In this document: positions 1 through 6,785 of the stretch, piece by piece | Position numbering within the stretch: position 1 is the first letter of the stretch | Layout: the number at the start of each line of letters is the position of its first letter | Assembly: GCA_964646495.1 (NCBI GenBank) | Contig: CAZYEO010000089.1 | Location: forward strand, 1 to 9,636 | Length of the DNA: 9,636 nucleotides | Origin: HGM05232 sp964646495 | GTDB taxonomy: Bacteria > Bacteroidota > Bacteroidia > Bacteroidales > Muribaculaceae | Reading direction: 5' to 3' | The notes under the pieces: model-generated | What the model saw: the letters and a program-made list of their open reading frames with translations, nothing else | Told to the model about the DNA's origin: nothing | Databases searched by the model: none | Made by a program: the position numbers and the translations under genes

Positions 1-1020
1 CTTAGACGAAAAGATGGTGAACGATCAAGGATAATATTTGGAATGATATTACTTCTGTCTGTCTTTAATTATTCTTTCAGATTCGTTGATAGTTTTGATA
101 TGGAGTTTGAGTCAATAATATCACCATTATTACTAATATTAGCGACTTTTATGGTATTAACATATACAATATACCCGATCGAGGTCATATCGCCCGGTTG
201 GCTCACTATAAGAAGGGCATTAATGTTTTATTCACCTATATTGATCCTATTTTGTATATATTGGATTACTTTATTGTTGGGCGTTGAGTATCATTATTAT
301 CCCTCACCGATAGAAATGTTCCCCGATATTTGTAATTTTGATGTGTTTTTCAGGCTGTTTATGTGTCTGGTGGTATTTTCTCCGTTAATACTCATTTTCT
401 ATATTCCATATACAAAACGCTATAATAATACCAATAAATCGTGGATGCGGGGCTATCTTTTAGTGAGTGGAATAAATACATTGGCTTACGTATTATTGTT
501 TTTCTTTGACTCCTTGTTTTTAAGAACATCATATTTTTTTGTGAGTGTAGGATGTGTCTCGTATTTGGTATATAATGAGTTATTTGTAAGATTAATCAAA
601 ATAGAAAACTATAGTAACGATAATAAAATTGAAGCAATTGACGATAATATCAATAATCAAATAAGAATTAATAGCGAAGATAAGTCGGTCGAATTATTTA
701 GAAAACTTGACGAATTTGTGAAGAAAAATAATTCATGGCGCGATCCTGATATTTCCATGGTTTCATTAACCCGATCGTTGAAAACCAACCGAACTTCCCT
801 CACAGAAGCGATAAAGTGTCAGGGATATGAAAATTATGCAGCTTATATTAATCAACTGCGGGTGAAGGAATTTATTGATATGGTTCGAAAAAACAATAAT
901 ATATATAGTTTTCAAGATATGTTTTTCGATGTAGGATTTAGATCAAAGACCTCAGCGTTGCGAAATTTTAAAAATATTACAGGTGCTATTCCATCTGATT
1001 ATTTCAAGAATAGAAACTAA
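1..1020 (+). CDS. Membrane-anchored AraC-family transcriptional regulator, 5' end outside window
   Basis: The reading frame is open from base 1 to the stop at 1018-1020, so the gene probably begins upstream and the Met codon at 43 is likely internal. Numbering from that Met, hydrophobic segments lie near residues 1-15, 26-48, 58-80, 101-123, 136-158 and 163-185. That makes six visible helices, and a seventh may lie in the missing part. A polar, Asn-rich linker (about 187-215) leads to a C-terminal AraC-type DNA-binding domain (about 220-322), with a first helix-turn-helix near 238-258 and the family signature around 296-321 (DVGFRSKTSALRNFK, then GAIPSDYF). Known Bacteroidota proteins share this layout of several N-terminal helices plus AraC domain; their signals are mostly unknown. 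I infer that it senses a membrane or external cue and binds DNA directly. Its targets cannot be told from here, as it converges with the next gene. Family call firm, role unknown. Confidence 0.85.
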   Translation, partial: LRRKDGERSRIIFGMILLLSVFNYSFRFVDSFDMEFESIISPLLLILATFMVLTYTIYPIEVISPGWLTIRRALMFYSPILILFCIYWITLLLGVEYHYYPSPIEMFPDICNFDVFFRLFMCLVVFSPLILIFYIPYTKRYNNTNKSWMRGYLLVSGINTLAYVLLFFFDSLFLRTSYFFVSVGCVSYLVYNELFVRLIKIENYSNDNKIEAIDDNINNQIRINSEDKSVELFRKLDEFVKKNNSWRDPDISMVSLTRSLKTNRTSLTEAIKCQGYENYAAYINQLRVKEFIDMVRKNNNIYSFQDMFFDVGFRSKTSALRNFKNITGAIPSDYFKNRN

Positions 1021-1022
1021 AA

Positions 1023-1072
1023 AATAAATGAGGATGTGCCACTTCAATTATGTGGTAATATCCTCATTTATT
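1023..1072. terminator. Hairpin terminator between convergent genes, probably bidirectional
   Basis: A perfect 13-bp inverted repeat, AATAAATGAGGAT at 1023-1035 and its complement at 1060-1072, encloses an inner CCAC/GTGG pairing (1039-1042 with 1052-1055) around a 9-base loop. It starts 2 bases after the regulator's stop codon and ends 17 bases before the end of the minus-strand CoA-transferase gene. The outer stem is A/T-rich, so each strand ends the hairpin in a T-rich run (CATTTATT), which suits factor-independent termination in both directions. The function is inferred from structure and place. Confidence 0.75.
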
Positions 1073-1089
1073 AAGAGATAGCAGTGCGC

Positions 1090-2583
1090 TTAACAGTATT
1101 TTCCCCAGTCGGTATTTGCCATGTTGCCCGATTCCAAAAATTCTTCGTGGAATCCTAATGCTGCTTGCAATGTGTGAGGAGTTTGCCCCTTATTTGATAA
1201 TTTAAGGTAATCCCACAATAATTGCTTATAAGCAGGGTGTACACAATTTTCAATAATTGTTTCAGCACGTTGTATTGGGTCTTTTCCGCGAAGATCGGCA
1301 ACACCTTGATCGGTTATAAGGACGTTTACCGAATGCTCGCTGTGATCCACGTGTGATACCATAGGCACAATATTACTGATTGCACCACCTTTGGTAATTG
1401 ATGGGCAACTGAATATTGAGAGGTATGCATTGCGAGTAAAATCGCCTGAACCTCCGATTCCGTTCATCATTTTTGTGCCTACAACATGTGTAGAATTAAT
1501 ATTACCAAAAATATCTGCTTCCAATGCAGTATTCATGGTTATAAGTCCTAAGCGGCGTACAATTTCTGGATTGTTAGATATTTCGCATGGGCGCATAAGC
1601 ACTTTATCATGTAATTTATCAATATTTGCAAAGAATCTATCCATTGCTTCATCCGAGAAAGAGAGTGAGCATGTGCTCGCAAATTTACATTTTCCTGATT
1701 CAAGGAGAGCAAGAACTGAATCTTGTACAACTTCAGTATACATTTCAAAAGCAGGAATTGCATCATTCTCGCCAAGTCCGGCAAGAACGGCATTTGCCAC
1801 GTTGCCCACACCTGATTGGAGTGGTAGAAATTCTTTAGGTATTCTTCCTGCACGTAATTCAGCAACTAAGAAATCGCACACATTGGCTCCGATTTGCATG
1901 GTTACATCGTCAAGTGGTGCAAATCCGTGAACCGGTGTCACAGCCGATGTTTTTACAATACCTATTATTTTTGCAGGATCAACCTTAATAACAGGAGATC
2001 CTATCTTATCGCTGGGTTTATAGATTGGAATTTCTCGGCGAGCAGGAGGGTCAAGAGGAATATAATTGTCGTGCAACCCCTTTATAGCCGGAGAGATAGT
2101 GTCATTAACCTCAATGATAAGTTTTTCGGATAATGATGCAATTGTGGGCGACATTCCGATACCGGTTCCCAATACAATTTCACCATTTTCGGTTACTTCT
2201 TGAGCTTCGATTATACCTACATTTAATTTGCCAAAGAATCCATAACGTAGGTTCTGTGATAATTCCGACAGATGCGCATCGTTATAATGTATTTCGTGTG
2301 CATTTATTGCCTTGCGCATATCATTATTCGATTGGTATGGAGTGCGGTGATCTATAGCATTGGCACGTGTTAATTCTCCATCTACATTATCATTTGTAGA
2401 TGCGCCAGAAAAGATGTTTATTTTGAAGGGTTGTTCTTCTTCATGTTCTTTGCGTGCTTTTTCGGCGATTGCCACCGGTACTACTTTTGGGGTACCGGAA
2501 GAGGTAAAACCTGAAAATGCGACATTGTCGCCGTTGTTAATGTGTTCGGCTGCTTCTTGTGCCGAAATAAAAGGAATAGCCAT
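1090..2583 (-). CDS. Acetyl-CoA hydrolase/transferase family protein, likely succinyl-CoA:acetate CoA-transferase
   Basis: This 497-residue protein matches the length of the AarC/Cat1/ScpC class I CoA-transferases. The GVGNVANAV segment (about 258-266) corresponds to the family's oxyanion-loop region. MYTEVVQDS (281-289) carries the expected catalytic glutamate, Glu284, which forms the glutamyl-CoA thioester. GIGGSGDFTRNAY (375-387) is the conserved C-terminal family motif. Such enzymes move CoA between succinyl-CoA and acetate (or propionate) in the cytoplasm. In anaerobic Bacteroidota this fits succinate, propionate and acetate fermentation, but the acyl specificity cannot be read from sequence. 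The chosen ATG gives the normal family N-terminus (MAIPFISAQEAAEHI). The gene lies 25 bp after the small membrane protein gene on the same strand, so it may share its transcript, and it ends at the hairpin. Codon use resembles the trp genes. 4-hydroxybutyrate CoA-transferase activity is a less likely alternative. Confidence 0.9.
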   Translation of the reverse strand: MAIPFISAQEAAEHINNGDNVAFSGFTSSGTPKVVPVAIAEKARKEHEEEQPFKINIFSGASTNDNVDGELTRANAIDHRTPYQSNNDMRKAINAHEIHYNDAHLSELSQNLRYGFFGKLNVGIIEAQEVTENGEIVLGTGIGMSPTIASLSEKLIIEVNDTISPAIKGLHDNYIPLDPPARREIPIYKPSDKIGSPVIKVDPAKIIGIVKTSAVTPVHGFAPLDDVTMQIGANVCDFLVAELRAGRIPKEFLPLQSGVGNVANAVLAGLGENDAIPAFEMYTEVVQDSVLALLESGKCKFASTCSLSFSDEAMDRFFANIDKLHDKVLMRPCEISNNPEIVRRLGLITMNTALEADIFGNINSTHVVGTKMMNGIGGSGDFTRNAYLSIFSCPSITKGGAISNIVPMVSHVDHSEHSVNVLITDQGVADLRGKDPIQRAETIIENCVHPAYKQLLWDYLKLSNKGQTPHTLQAALGFHEEFLESGNMANTDWGKYC

Positions 2584-2604
2584 TTCTTGATATAATAAGT
2601 TTAG

Positions 2605-2632
2605 GTTTTTAGAATTTCGTTTTTAGAATTTC
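2605..2632. repeat. Perfect 14-bp tandem duplication across a stop codon
   Basis: Two adjoining identical 14-base units occupy 2605-2618 and 2619-2632 (GAAATTCTAAAAAC on the minus strand). They cover the last codons and stop of the small membrane protein gene and reach into the gap before the CoA-transferase gene. Because 14 is not a multiple of three, the two copies are read in different frames: the upstream one as Glu-Ile-Leu-Lys-Thr, while the downstream one supplies Lys-Phe and the TAA stop. Replication slippage is a simple origin. Confidence 0.85.
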
Positions 2633-2965
2633 TGATGCTATAATTGCCTTTTTCCAGTCAGTGTCTTCTCGCAAATCATTGTGTGAATCTGTGTATATGG
2701 AATTACCTGAATCTTCGATACTTTTGTGCGATATTCCTCCTTCGAATCTAAAGGCGGGGCTTATCGGAGTATTTACGGTTTCAGCATATTGTGAAGATAT
2801 TGTGGACGATTTTGATTGACTGACAGGTGGGGGCATAGATGCCGAATTATCAAATTTCGGTTGCTGTTTAGGCATAGGATTTTTGAGGGGCTTTTTTTTG
2901 CCCATCGCGCTTACTATTGCAACTATTATAATAGCAACATATATTAAGATATCTACGGTATCCAT
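2609..2965 (-). CDS. Small single-pass membrane-anchored protein of unknown function
   Basis: I start this 118-residue protein at the ATG at 2965 because the hydrophobic anchor begins right there (MDTVDILIYVAIIIVAIVSA). An in-frame ATG at 3019 would add 18 residues overlapping the likely promoter. Visible parts are one transmembrane helix (about 5-21), a basic patch KKK at 23-25 suggesting the rest lies in the cytoplasm, a Pro/Ser-rich low-complexity stretch (about 26-70), and a C-terminal segment DWKKAIIASEILKTKF (103-118). From memory, small Bacteroidota proteins with an N-terminal helix and a tail like 'DLRKAVIYSEILNRKY' are common, and this looks like one; none has a function I can name. 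It sits 80 bp after trpA and 25 bp before the CoA-transferase gene. A 14-bp tandem duplication spans its stop. Gene real with good confidence, function unknown. Confidence 0.75.
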   Translation of the reverse strand: MDTVDILIYVAIIIVAIVSAMGKKKPLKNPMPKQQPKFDNSASMPPPVSQSKSSTISSQYAETVNTPISPAFRFEGGISHKSIEDSGNSIYTDSHNDLREDTDWKKAIIASEILKTKF

Positions 2966-2988
2966 TTTTAATTGTATTTTACAATTCC

Positions 2989-3020
2989 CAAAATTACTTA
3001 TATATAACCAATTGACCAAG
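2989..3020 (-). promoter_or_regulatory. Likely Bacteroidota-type promoter for the small membrane protein and CoA-transferase genes
   Basis: On the minus strand TAATTTTG (2989-2996) exactly fits the Bacteroides -7 consensus TAnnTTTG. CTTG (3017-3020) lies 20 bases upstream, in the window expected for the -33 TTTG box, with one mismatch. The start codon at 2965 is 23 bases downstream of the -7 box, giving a short leader that holds a small A/T-only-type inverted repeat (AATTGTA-AAA-TACAATT). This supports separate transcription from the trp genes, although read-through from trpA is possible because no strong terminator is seen between them. Confidence 0.55.
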
Positions 3021-3045
3021 AAACTCTATGCATAATTTGGCATGA

Positions 3046-3816
3046 TTATCTTCCTATTGCTTTTTTTAAAGTAATAATTGCTTTCTCCGGACTCTCAGAT
3101 GCGGATAATAGTGACACAAATTTACTCCCTATGATACCTCCGCGAGAATTTTCACAAGCAGTGGCAAATGTGGCTTCATTGGAAATTCCGAATCCTACCA
3201 TTAGCGGATTGCGTAGTTTCATTGCATTAATTCGTTGAAAATATGCTTGTTTTTGAGTGCTAAAGTCTTTTTGCACCCCAGTGGTAGATGCCGAAGAAAC
3301 CATATAAATGAAGCTGTCGGTATGCTTGTCGATAAGTTTCACTCTATCATCACTGGTTTCGGGGGTAATGAGCATTATTATTTTCAAATCGTATTTATCG
3401 GCTATCGGTTTATAATCACTCAAATAATCTTTAAATGGGAGGTCGGGAATTATGCACCCATCTATGTGGCATGATTGGCATGATTGGCAAAACTCTTCAA
3501 ATCCATATTGCATTATTGGATTCAAATATCCCATGAGAATATGTGGAATATCACTCCGAGAAGGTATTTGCCCCAGTTGTGAAAATAGTTTTTTTAAGCT
3601 CATTCCATTGCGTAGAGCATGTGTAGCTGCGTTTTGTATTACTTCACCGTCAGCCATCGGGTCGCTAAAAGGTATCCCTATTTCTATCATATCCACTCCA
3701 TTGTGTTCGAGTGCTGAAATGATGCTTTCTGTGTCTTCACTGGGATATCCGGCACAAAAATAGATTGATAATATATTTCTTTTATCACTTTCAAAAAGTC
3801 GGGTGATTCTATTCAT
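3046..3816 (-). CDS. trpA: Tryptophan synthase alpha subunit
   Basis: TrpA splits indole-3-glycerol phosphate into glyceraldehyde 3-phosphate and indole, which passes through a tunnel to TrpB in the cytoplasmic alpha2beta2 complex. The 256-residue length is normal for this TIM-barrel protein. The two catalytic acids are present: Glu45 in IEIGIPFSDP and Asp56 in the following MADG, matching Glu49 and Asp60 of the enteric enzyme. The mobile loop reads SSASTTGVQ (about 174-182), keeping the conserved threonine (Thr183 of the enteric enzyme) but with Ser where enteric bacteria have Arg179, as I recall for other Bacteroidota. GFGISN and GSKFVSLL near the C-terminus form the phosphate site. A Cys-rich CQSCQSC stretch, from a 9-bp DNA repeat, lies between GFEEF and the GCIIPDLP strand. 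The gene overlaps trpF by 8 bp and is the last trp gene of the cluster. Confidence 0.97.
   Translation of the reverse strand: MNRITRLFESDKRNILSIYFCAGYPSEDTESIISALEHNGVDMIEIGIPFSDPMADGEVIQNAATHALRNGMSLKKLFSQLGQIPSRSDIPHILMGYLNPIMQYGFEEFCQSCQSCHIDGCIIPDLPFKDYLSDYKPIADKYDLKIIMLITPETSDDRVKLIDKHTDSFIYMVSSASTTGVQKDFSTQKQAYFQRINAMKLRNPLMVGFGISNEATFATACENSRGGIIGSKFVSLLSASESPEKAIITLKKAIGR
3467..3489. repeat. Short 9-bp tandem repeat inside trpA (about 2.5 copies)
   Basis: TGGCATGAT is repeated twice with a partial third copy on the plus strand. In the trpA frame it encodes the Gln-Ser-Cys repeat of CQSCQSC. The period is three codons, so the reading frame is preserved, and the spacing between flanking TrpA motifs seems normal. 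Confidence 0.8.
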
Positions 3817-4426
3817 GATGTTTAATTTGTTGTATGAATGTTTTTATTTTAGTTATATCTTTTATTCCCGGAGAAATTTCAAATTTGCTGTTTATATCAT
3901 ATCCTGCAAGTTGAGGATGCGTAAATTCCATCAGGGCATTAATATCATCGAGTGAAATTCCACCACTCAATATAAATGGAGTAGAAGAGGTGTAATTTAG
4001 CAGAAGTTTCCAATCAAATTTTTCTCCTGTACCGCCATAGGAAGTTGCATGCTTGGTGTCGAATAACAGATAATTGCACCGATCGAAGTATTGGGATGCT
4101 TTCGCTATATCTTCAACCGTAGAAATTGAGATAGCCTTGATTATCTTTAATCCATGCAAATTCAGAGTCGCGCAATATTCCGGCGATTCATTGCCGTGAA
4201 GCTGTATATAGTCGAGTTGATATTCATTGGCAATCTTGCACACAAGAGGAATCTGTTCATTTACAAATACCCCTACGCGTTTAGAATTAAGTGGAATATA
4301 ATCAGGTTTTTTATGCAAGAATCTCGCAGAACGATTATAGAATATCATTCCTATCATATCGGCTCCGGTACCTTCGGTTGCTCTAATATTCTCCCCATTT
4401 ATCATGCCACAAACTTTAATAATCAT
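3809..4426 (-). CDS. trpF: Phosphoribosylanthranilate isomerase
   Basis: TrpF carries out the Amadori rearrangement of N-(5-phosphoribosyl)anthranilate to CdRP (1-(o-carboxyphenylamino)-1-deoxyribulose 5-phosphate). It is a single-domain cytoplasmic TIM barrel, and 205 residues is a usual length. The general base is Cys6 in the N-terminal KVCGM motif; the general acid is Asp123 in LLFDTK. Also present are QLHGNES (75-81), GGTGEKFDW (131-139) and the phosphate-binding SGGIS (154-158), with a C-terminal DINSKFEISPGIKD block (177-190) that resembles the family's 'DvsSgvE.spGvKD'. Its ATG overlaps the trpC TGA stop as ATGA, a classic arrangement for translational coupling, and its end overlaps trpA by 8 bp. 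TrpF is separate from TrpC here, unlike the fused TrpCF of enteric bacteria. Nothing looks damaged. Confidence 0.97.
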   Translation of the reverse strand: MIIKVCGMINGENIRATEGTGADMIGMIFYNRSARFLHKKPDYIPLNSKRVGVFVNEQIPLVCKIANEYQLDYIQLHGNESPEYCATLNLHGLKIIKAISISTVEDIAKASQYFDRCNYLLFDTKHATSYGGTGEKFDWKLLLNYTSSTPFILSGGISLDDINALMEFTHPQLAGYDINSKFEISPGIKDITKIKTFIQQIKHHE

Positions 4427-5208
4427 AGCTTTTTAATAAATTCGTTCAACGATTTACCTGGATTTGATGTTTTCATGAAATTCTCCCCGATTAGAAATCC
4501 TTTGTAACCTGCTTGACGCAAATCTTTTACAATTTCGGGATTATGAATTCCACTCTCTGAAATCAGTGTGAGATTGGCTGGTAACTTCTTGATTATATCG
4601 AAAGATGTGCTAATATCTGTATGAAAATTTTCCAGATTACGATTATTTACCCCCACTATATCGACATTGATATTAATATATTCAAGTTCGTTTTCGTTAT
4701 GTATTTCAAGAAGAACCTCAAGTCCGATATTATGTGCTACACGCGACAACCGCACACAATCTTGTAGCGATAATGCGGCAGCAATCAGCAGCACAGCATC
4801 TGCACCATAATATGCAGCTTCATATATTTGATACTCATCTATTATAAATTCTTTACGAAGAATAGGGGTGTCATTCACAACGTTGCTTGCCATTTGCAGA
4901 TCATTTATACTCCCGCCGAAGTATTCAGAATCGGTGAGTACTGAAATTGCAGTTGCACCATTGGCAGCATATGATTTCACTACATCATGTATATCGGCAC
5001 TTCTGTTTATCCATCCTTTTGATGGAGATTTTCGTTTAAATTCGGATATTATGCCAGTGGATGAAAGCTCTAAGGCTCTACGCATGGAATTGAATGTGCG
5101 AGGATTGTCGGTAATCCCTGAAATGAAAAATTCAATTGGCACTTGCATCTTGCGAGAAGCAAGCTCGATACGTTTGTGGTCGATTATTTCCTTTAATATA
5201 TCTGCCAT
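4423..5208 (-). CDS. trpC: Indole-3-glycerol-phosphate synthase
   Basis: TrpC closes the ring of CdRP, with decarboxylation and loss of water, to give indole-3-glycerol phosphate, the substrate of TrpA. The 261-residue single-domain TIM barrel has the full set of expected residues by motif: Glu56 and Lys58 in EFKRKSPSKG, Lys119 in PILRKEFI (general acid), Glu168 in EVLLEIH, Asn188 in GVNNRNL, and Glu218-Ser219 in ISESGI. The C-terminal GFLIGENFMK fits the phosphate-binding end of the barrel. The N-terminus (MADILKEIIDHKRIEL) is the family's usual one, which supports the start. It follows trpD after 9 bp and shares an ATGA overlap with trpF, so expression is probably coupled. Confidence 0.97.
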   Translation of the reverse strand: MADILKEIIDHKRIELASRKMQVPIEFFISGITDNPRTFNSMRRALELSSTGIISEFKRKSPSKGWINRSADIHDVVKSYAANGATAISVLTDSEYFGGSINDLQMASNVVNDTPILRKEFIIDEYQIYEAAYYGADAVLLIAAALSLQDCVRLSRVAHNIGLEVLLEIHNENELEYININVDIVGVNNRNLENFHTDISTSFDIIKKLPANLTLISESGIHNPEIVKDLRQAGYKGFLIGENFMKTSNPGKSLNEFIKKL

Positions 5209-5217
5209 ACAATTTGT

Positions 5218-6213
5218 TTATGAATTAAGTTGAACGAATCTTTTAAATGTTGCCAATGCTTTGCCACTCTCAATACTCTCCTTTGCTATTGAGATACATT
5301 CTTCGATACTCTTTTGGGGGTTTATTATTTTAATAGCAAATGCCGAATTGACCACAACGCAATTAGTTTGTGCTTCGGTTGATTTCCCGCTTAATACATT
5401 ATCAAAGATATGTGCAGCATCATTTACAGTTTCTCCTCCAAATAGATCTGTTTCTTTGATGCGTTTAAATCCCAGCGATTCGGGAGAATATATTTTCTCA
5501 TGGTCGCGCATTGATACTTTGAAATCTGATGTGAGTGAAATTTCATCATATCCGTCGAGACTGTGAATCACCGCATATTTGGTGTTGCTTTGTTGATAAG
5601 CATAACTGTAAAGGCGTAAAAGAGGAAGATTATATACTCCCAAAAGTTGATAGCGTGGCTGAACGGGATTGACGAGGGGCCCGAGCATATTAAAAAAAGT
5701 TCTTACCCCGAGTTGTTTGCGCACCGGGGCAACGGCTTTCAAAGCCTTGTTGAAAAGAGGTGCATGAAGATATGCAATACCGCATTCCTCGATTGATCGT
5801 CTTAAAATATCATTGTCGGTACTGAATTTTACGCCATGCGCCTCTATAACATTGCTTGCTCCACTTGTAGAGGTAGATCCGTAATTACCATGTTTGGTCA
5901 CTTTATAACCTGATGCTGCCACTACAAAACTGGAACAAGTGGATATGTTGAAAGTATTCTTTCCATCACCTCCCGTACCTACAATATCAATAGGGTTATA
6001 TTCAGATAAATCCACTTGTGTACGCATTTCTAATAGGGCTTCCCGGAATCCGAGCAATTCATCTACCGATATATTGCGCATAAGAAATACAGTGATTAGA
6101 GATGCTATCTGAATATCATTGTATTCTCCTTTGGCAATGTTTGTGAGCATCGCTTTGGCTTCTTCTTTGGCAAGGTACTTATGCTCAAATAGTTTGTATA
6201 AAATATTTTTCAT
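5218..6213 (-). CDS. trpD: Anthranilate phosphoribosyltransferase
   Basis: TrpD joins anthranilate to 5-phosphoribosyl diphosphate (PRPP), forming N-(5-phosphoribosyl)anthranilate and pyrophosphate. At 331 residues it is a normal stand-alone enzyme of the type III phosphoribosyltransferase fold (small helical N-terminal domain, then a large alpha/beta domain). The PRPP-binding glycine-rich motif GTGGDGKNTFNIST spans 79-92. KHGNYGSTSTSGASN (107-121) matches the second conserved loop. VAPVRKQLGVRTFFNMLGPL (161-180) is the anthranilate-site block. Asp223-Glu224 in GYDEISLT are the metal-binding acids. The gene is not fused to trpG, unlike in E. coli, and begins one base after the trpG stop codon, so the two are surely co-translated. 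I see no altered key residue. Confidence 0.97.
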   Translation of the reverse strand: MKNILYKLFEHKYLAKEEAKAMLTNIAKGEYNDIQIASLITVFLMRNISVDELLGFREALLEMRTQVDLSEYNPIDIVGTGGDGKNTFNISTCSSFVVAASGYKVTKHGNYGSTSTSGASNVIEAHGVKFSTDNDILRRSIEECGIAYLHAPLFNKALKAVAPVRKQLGVRTFFNMLGPLVNPVQPRYQLLGVYNLPLLRLYSYAYQQSNTKYAVIHSLDGYDEISLTSDFKVSMRDHEKIYSPESLGFKRIKETDLFGGETVNDAAHIFDNVLSGKSTEAQTNCVVVNSAFAIKIINPQKSIEECISIAKESIESGKALATFKRFVQLNS

Positions 6214-6214
6214 A

Positions 6215-6778
6215 TTAATGCATTAAGAAATTTTTGATTATAATGAAACCGTTTGGTGTCAATACAGATTCGGGATGGAATTGTACTCCATGTACATCGT
6301 ATTCAGCATGCTTCAACCCCATTATTTTACCGTCATTATCTGTTGCAGTAATAATTAAATCGTGTGGTAAGCCTGTTGGCTCCACTACCCATGAATGGTA
6401 TCTACCTACAAGAAATGATGATGGTAAAGAATCGAAAATATAATCGTTCGACACTATTTCGACAGGGGTTTGTATGCCATGAAACACATCATCGAGATTT
6501 GCAAGAGTAGCTCCGAATGATTCCCCTATGGCTTGTTCTCCGAGGCAAATTCCGAGAATGCTTTTATATGGGGCGTATTGTTTTATGATTGGTAGAAGCA
6601 GTCCGGATTCAGATGGAATGCCGGGACCGGGAGAGAGAATTATTTTATCGTAAATATTTACATCCTCAATCTTAATTTTATCGTTTCGTATCACATCCGC
6701 GTCATATCCGAGTTCACGTACTATATGTAGTAGGTTGTAGGTAAATGAATCGTAATTATCCAATAATAATATTTTCAT
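6215..6778 (-). CDS. trpG: Anthranilate synthase component II (glutamine amidotransferase)
   Basis: TrpG is the class I glutamine amidotransferase that frees ammonia from glutamine and passes it to TrpE. Its 187 residues are one complete domain. The catalytic triad is visible: nucleophile Cys78 in GICLGEQAIGE, and His168 with Glu170 in HGVQFHPES. PGPG (50-53) forms the oxyanion-side loop and NYDSFTYNL (8-16) is the family's N-terminal signature. The residue two after the nucleophile's Leu is Glu (CLGEQ), where the commonest form is CLGHQ; this position is not catalytic. By sequence alone a closely related PabA (4-amino-4-deoxychorismate synthase) is possible, and some bacteria share one subunit for both roles. 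Position 7 bp after trpE and 1 bp before trpD makes TrpG the natural call. Confidence 0.95.
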   Translation of the reverse strand: MKILLLDNYDSFTYNLLHIVRELGYDADVIRNDKIKIEDVNIYDKIILSPGPGIPSESGLLLPIIKQYAPYKSILGICLGEQAIGESFGATLANLDDVFHGIQTPVEIVSNDYIFDSLPSSFLVGRYHSWVVEPTGLPHDLIITATDNDGKIMGLKHAEYDVHGVQFHPESVLTPNGFIIIKNFLMH

Positions 6779-6785
6779 TGCAATA

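Noticed and set aside
1548..1865. A 105-codon minus-strand frame inside the CoA-transferase gene
   Set aside because: It is a shifted-frame shadow of the enzyme's codons with no domain signature.
1391..1930. A 179-codon plus-strand open frame opposite the CoA-transferase gene
   Set aside because: It lies wholly antisense to a well-supported enzyme gene, its translation shows no recognisable family or domain, and it follows from codon bias of the real gene.
2966..3019. An 18-residue N-terminal extension of the small membrane protein from the ATG at 3019
   Set aside because: The extension covers the likely promoter boxes and precedes a clean start at the hydrophobic anchor, so the ATG at 2965 is the better start.
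3020..3046. Weak inverted repeat (TGC...GCA) just after the trpA stop as a terminator
   Set aside because: The pairing is only 3-4 bp with no following T-run, too weak to call.
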